A DNA stretch of 8,533 nt. Source: Betaproteobacteria bacterium (GTDB taxonomy: Bacteria; Pseudomonadota; Gammaproteobacteria; Burkholderiales; SG8-39). This document shows, piece by piece, positions 6,405 to 8,533 of this stretch (the stretch's first letter is position 1; every line of letters starts with the position of its first letter). The stretch spans positions 1 through 8,533 of the forward strand of contig JAOUFA010000149.1 in NCBI GenBank assembly GCA_029858545.1. The letters run 5' to 3'. Made by a program: the position numbers and the translations under genes. A model generated the notes under the pieces. It was not told the origin of the DNA, did no database searches, and worked only from the letters and a program-made list of their open reading frames with translations.

Positions 6405-7574
6405 CTAATTCATCGCGCAGTTCTGGACGTAGGCGTCGCCGTGATCCCTGAACACCGTCCCCACGGTCTTGTTGACAAGGCGTCCCTGCGCGTCCTTCGC
6501 CACCACGCGCAGATAGTAGTTCTGGATCGGGTACTGGTTGCGGTTGAACTTGAACGCACCGCGTACCGAGTCGAACTTCGCCGCGCGCAGCGCGCGCCGC
6601 GTGGCCTCCGGATCGTCGAGCTTGCCGTTCAATGCACGCACCGCGGCGTCTATGAGCAGCGCCGCGTCGTAGCCCTGTGAAGCGAACAGCGATGGCAGGC
6701 GCTTGTATTCCTGCTCGAACGCGGCGACGAACTTGCGGTTCGCGGCATTGTCGAGGTCGAGCGCCCAGTGCGCGGTGTCGGAGATGCCGAGCATCGCCTC
6801 GCCCACCGGACGGATAATGTCCTGGTCGGAGCTGAATCCGGGGGTGATCAGTTGAATGTCGCGCGCGAGCCCCGCCGCGCCGAATTGCTTGATGAAGTTG
6901 ATTCCCATGCCGCCCGGCAAGAAGATATACAGCGCGTCGGGCTTGGCCGCGCGCACCTGCGCGAGCTCGGCCGAGTAGTCGAGCTGGCCGAGGTTAGTGT
7001 AGACCTCGGCCGCGATGCGGCCTTTGTAGAAGCGCTTGAAACCGGCAAGCGAATCCTTGCCTGCCTGGTAGTTGGGCGCGATCAGGTAGGCGCTCTTGTA
7101 GCCCTTTTGCGTGGCGTGCTCGCCCGCCGCCTCGTGGTAGGCGTCGTTCGGCCAGGACACCGCGAAGAAGTACGGGTTGCACTGCTTGCCGGCGAGCGGC
7201 GAGGGCGCGGCGTTCGAACTGACGTAGATTACCTTGTTCTCGAACGCGATCGGGACCGACGCGAGCATGATGTTCGAGAATACAAAGCCGGTAAGAAAAT
7301 CCACCTTGTCGAGTTTGACGAACTTTTCCGCCAACTGGCGGCCGACTTCCGGCTTGAACTGGTCATCGCCGATCAACACCTCGGCGGGCAGGCCGCCGAG
7401 CTTGCCGCCATTCATCTTTATCGCGAGCATGAATGCGTCGCGGATGTCGACACCAAGGGAGGCGCTCGGTCCGGACAGAGTGCTCGCGAAGCCGATCTTG
7501 ATCCGCTCGGCGGCGTGGCCCGACGGCGCCGCGACCAGCATGGCAGTGAACGCAACAAGAAATTTCTTCATCAT
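6405..7574 (-). CDS. Periplasmic substrate-binding protein of HAAT ABC transporter
   Basis: This is a 389-residue type I periplasmic binding protein (Peripla_BP_6/LivK-like). Residues 1-21 are a Sec signal peptide (MMKKFLVAFTAMLVAAPSGHA), with cleavage likely after A21. The mature chain begins AERIKIGFASTLSGPSASLG, with the usual first strand and ligand-loop pattern, and SSNAAPSPLAG (119-129) and APNYQAGKDSLAGFKRF (166-182) follow. Two cysteines (C132 and C386) could form a disulfide. The ATG at 7572-7574 is chosen because GGAGGAG (7582-7588) lies 7 nt upstream and the signal peptide starts there; 21 further codons upstream are open but unlike a leader. It is first in the operon. The ligand is unknown; with an oxygenase downstream, an aromatic acid is as plausible as an amino acid. 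Confidence 0.93.
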   Translation of the reverse strand: MMKKFLVAFTAMLVAAPSGHAAERIKIGFASTLSGPSASLGVDIRDAFMLAIKMNGGKLGGLPAEVLIGDDQFKPEVGRQLAEKFVKLDKVDFLTGFVFSNIMLASVPIAFENKVIYVSSNAAPSPLAGKQCNPYFFAVSWPNDAYHEAAGEHATQKGYKSAYLIAPNYQAGKDSLAGFKRFYKGRIAAEVYTNLGQLDYSAELAQVRAAKPDALYIFLPGGMGINFIKQFGAAGLARDIQLITPGFSSDQDIIRPVGEAMLGISDTAHWALDLDNAANRKFVAAFEQEYKRLPSLFASQGYDAALLIDAAVRALNGKLDDPEATRRALRAAKFDSVRGAFKFNRNQYPIQNYYLRVVAKDAQGRLVNKTVGTVFRDHGDAYVQNCAMN

Positions 7575-7598
7575 GGCGGATCTCCTCCCGTATGTGTA

Positions 7599-7629
7599 AC
7601 CGGATTGCTTTAGGTTTGAATGTTCCGGT
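7599..7629 (-). promoter_or_regulatory. Inverted repeat in the livK leader
   Basis: ACCGGA (7599-7604) and TCCGGT (7624-7629) are reverse complements 19 nt apart. With the predicted transcription start near 7630, one arm would be the first bases of the mRNA. It could be a 5' protective hairpin or a regulator site overlapping the start point. The arms are short, so chance is not excluded. Confidence 0.3.
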
Positions 7630-7636
7630 CGCGCCA

Positions 7637-7665
7637 AAGATACGGCGGCATTCCCGGCAAGTCAA
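7637..7665 (-). promoter_or_regulatory. Sigma70-like promoter of the livK-led operon
   Basis: On the minus strand TTGACT (7665-7660) is followed by exactly 17 nt and TATCTT (7642-7637): 5 of 6 matches to the -35 consensus and 4 of 6 to the -10. Transcription would begin near 7630, leaving a leader of about 55 nt before the livK ATG. It is the best promoter-like sequence seen in the window and is well placed to drive the liv genes and, by read-through, marR and the oxygenase genes. Confidence 0.6.
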
Positions 7666-7680
7666 GACTGCGGCGCAGTC
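7666..7680. promoter_or_regulatory. Palindrome abutting the -35 box (possible operator)
   Basis: GACTGC-GGC-GCAGTC is a perfect inverted repeat with 6-bp arms, ending one base before the -35 hexamer. An overlapping inverted repeat, GCGCAG (7673-7678) and CTGCGC (7686-7691), extends it. A dimeric regulator bound here would sit at about -36 to -50, where activators commonly contact RNA polymerase. Which protein binds is unknown; the MarR of the cluster is one candidate. Confidence 0.4.
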
Positions 7681-7767
7681 CGCGGCTGCGCCCGGTCGCC
7701 GTAGCCTGTCGTTGAAGCCGACAATTCCGCCGCCGAGAGCCCGCTCCCCCCCGAGATCAGGGCGCCC

Positions 7768-7887
7768 TCAGAATCCGATCCGCAAGCCGATCATCGCGCT
7801 CTCATCGATACTGGCGTGACCGCCACCCGAGAAGGGTGCGCGCAGGTGGCGATAGCCGATGTACACGATGCCGGTGCGCTTGATAAT
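7768..7887 (-). pseudogene. C-terminal remnant of an outer-membrane beta-barrel protein
   Basis: A minus-strand frame of 39 codons, with no start codon at its beginning, ends at a TGA at 7768-7770. It reads KRTGIVYIGYRHL, then a Gly/Ser-rich turn, and ends SAMIGLRIGF. Alternating polar and hydrophobic residues plus a final Phe are the hallmark of the last strands of an outer-membrane barrel, such as a porin. An in-frame TAG at 7888-7890 closes it upstream, exactly where repeat copy 2 starts, so the rest of the gene appears to have been removed at that junction. The precise porin family is not determined. Confidence 0.55.
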
Positions 7888-7889
7888 CT

Positions 7890-7939
7890 AAGGATAGGCC
7901 AATCAATCCGACACTGAAGTCTGAACAGCTTGCCCGCGC
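7890..7939 (+). repeat. 50-nt direct repeat, copy 2
   Basis: This is the second copy of the element at 121-170, 48 of 50 bases identical and in the same orientation, 7,769 bases away. It touches the broken outer-membrane-protein tail on one side and the gene-poor right flank on the other. No transposase or integrase gene accompanies either copy in the window. Confidence 0.85.
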
Positions 7940-8251
7940 ATTCCTGCAGGGTGCGATCACTTGCACAAGAAGAAACGGCGCCAGGCTCATCGAGGCCTGT
8001 CCGCTGGACAAAGCGCGCCCTTGCCGCGGCGATTCCCTCGGGTTCGGAATCAAGTCCCTGTACCCTGTACGGCCGCGCAGGTTTCGCGGAGGTCGCGCGC
8101 CGCGAGTCCGCTCGGCCGGTGGAGCGACTCGCGCTGCGCCAGCTCGGCGCGCAGAAGCGCCGCCCGACACCTCGATCCAGGTAAAGCGCATACTGGCGCA
8201 CGCGTGTGCCGGCGCACCGCGCTCCGACCCGTCTCCCGCTCACCCATACGA
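7940..8251. other. Gene-poor right flank with small repeats
   Basis: I find no convincing gene between repeat copy 2 and the oxidoreductase start. The frames that stay open here are Arg/Ala/Pro-rich shadows. Small structures are visible: TGTCC-GCT-GGACA (7998-8010), GATTCC and GGAATC arms 9 nt apart (8031-8051), a tandem CCTGTAC duplication (8057-8070), and a larger stem-loop at 8101-8133. The region must also hold the promoter of the gene at 8252, but no clear one was recognised. Confidence 0.5.
8101..8133. promoter_or_regulatory. 12-bp stem-loop with one bulge
   Basis: CGCGAGTCCGCTC (8101-8113) pairs with GAGCGACTCGCG (8122-8133), leaving one bulged C and an 8-nt loop. No T tract flanks it on either strand. 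It lies about 120 nt upstream of the oxidoreductase start, and its role is unknown. Confidence 0.5.
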
Positions 8252-8533
8252 ATGACCACTCCCCTCAACCGCCGCTTCCTTCTCCGCGAACGCCCCGCTG
8301 GCGACTTCGACCCGAAGGTTCTCGAGCGCGTGGTCGAACCGGTCCCTCGACCCGGTCCCGGCCAGGCGCTGGTGCGCAATCTCTACCTGTCGCTCGACCC
8401 GACGAACCGGGTCTGGATGGGCGAGCGCGCGAGTTATCTCCCACCGGTGCCGTTGGGCGCAGCGATGCGCGGCGTCGCGGTCGGCCGGGTGATCGCTTCG
8501 AACACACCCCGGTACCGCGTCGCGACGAACGTG
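8252..8533 (+). CDS. NADP-dependent oxidoreductase, MDR superfamily (5' part)
   Basis: The first 94 residues are present and the frame is open to the window edge; full members have about 330-345 residues. NRRFLLRERPAGDFDP (6-21), PRPGPGQALVRNLYLSLDP (32-50) and PVPLGAAMRGVAVGRVIASN (65-84) match the N-terminal GroES-like domain of zinc-independent medium-chain reductases of the YncB/CurA and leukotriene B4 dehydrogenase type. These reduce alkenal or enone double bonds with NADPH; the Rossmann domain is outside the window. The ATG fits the family's N-terminus, though no good ribosome-binding site precedes it. It is divergent from the liv operon and separated from it by the repeat, so a functional link is not implied. 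Confidence 0.85.
   Translation, partial: MTTPLNRRFLLRERPAGDFDPKVLERVVEPVPRPGPGQALVRNLYLSLDPTNRVWMGERASYLPPVPLGAAMRGVAVGRVIASNTPRYRVATNV

Noticed and set aside
7575..7637. Longer N-terminus for the binding protein
   Set aside because: It would place 21 non-signal residues before the signal peptide and would ignore the ribosome-binding site at 7582-7588. The predicted transcription start near 7630 also lies inside it.
121..7939. Prophage or integrative-element attachment sites
   Set aside because: The direct repeats fit the geometry, but no integrase, excisionase or tRNA gene is in the window, so this reading has no support beyond the repeats themselves.
8031..8070. tRNA-like T-arm (GGTTCGGAATC)
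   Set aside because: No acceptor stem, anticodon arm or CCA end can be built around it.
7802..8243. Minus-strand open frames across the right flank
   Set aside because: They pass through repeat copy 2 and consist of Arg/Ala/Pro-rich sequence without motifs; neither frame has a ribosome-binding site I can see.

Overview
The window is GC-rich by eye and reads like a Gram-negative proteobacterium, probably a betaproteobacterium. The reasons are the codon use, a branched-chain-type (HAAT) ABC importer with a Sec-exported binding protein, a Rieske ring-hydroxylating oxygenase, and a probable outer-membrane-protein tail ending in Phe. The taxonomic placement is an inference from style, not from a marker gene.

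Layout: eight intact genes lie head-to-tail on the minus strand between about 7574 and 484. In transcription order they are livK-like binding protein, livH permease, livM permease, livG ATPase, livF ATPase, marR-type regulator, and the alpha and beta subunits of an aromatic-ring-hydroxylating oxygenase. Spacing is tight: livH/livM 1 nt, livM/livG 8-nt overlap, livG/livF 3 nt, alpha/beta 1 nt. A good sigma70-like promoter (TTGACT, 17-nt spacer, TATCTT) with a 15-nt palindrome next to it sits upstream of livK. Stem-loops follow livK (two of them) and livF, none with a T tract, so they look like RNA-processing or stabilising elements rather than terminators.

How the genes could work together: the importer would bring an organic anion (plausibly an aromatic carboxylate rather than leucine) into the cytoplasm, the oxygenase would dihydroxylate or demethylate it, and the MarR protein would sense substrate or product. 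No ferredoxin or reductase for the oxygenase is present in the window, so electrons must come from proteins encoded elsewhere. The substrate cannot be read from sequence alone.

Flanks: a 50-nt direct repeat (48/50 identical) occurs at 121-170 and 7890-7939, in the same orientation on either side of the cluster. On the same side of each copy there is a short coding-like tail: a Pro-rich one at 22-111 and a probable outer-membrane beta-barrel C-terminus at 7768-7887. The repeats therefore look like breakpoints or ends of a mobile or rearranged segment. The right flank (7940-8251) has several small inverted repeats and no convincing gene. At 8252 the 5' part of a plus-strand zinc-independent NADP-dependent oxidoreductase begins and runs off the window.
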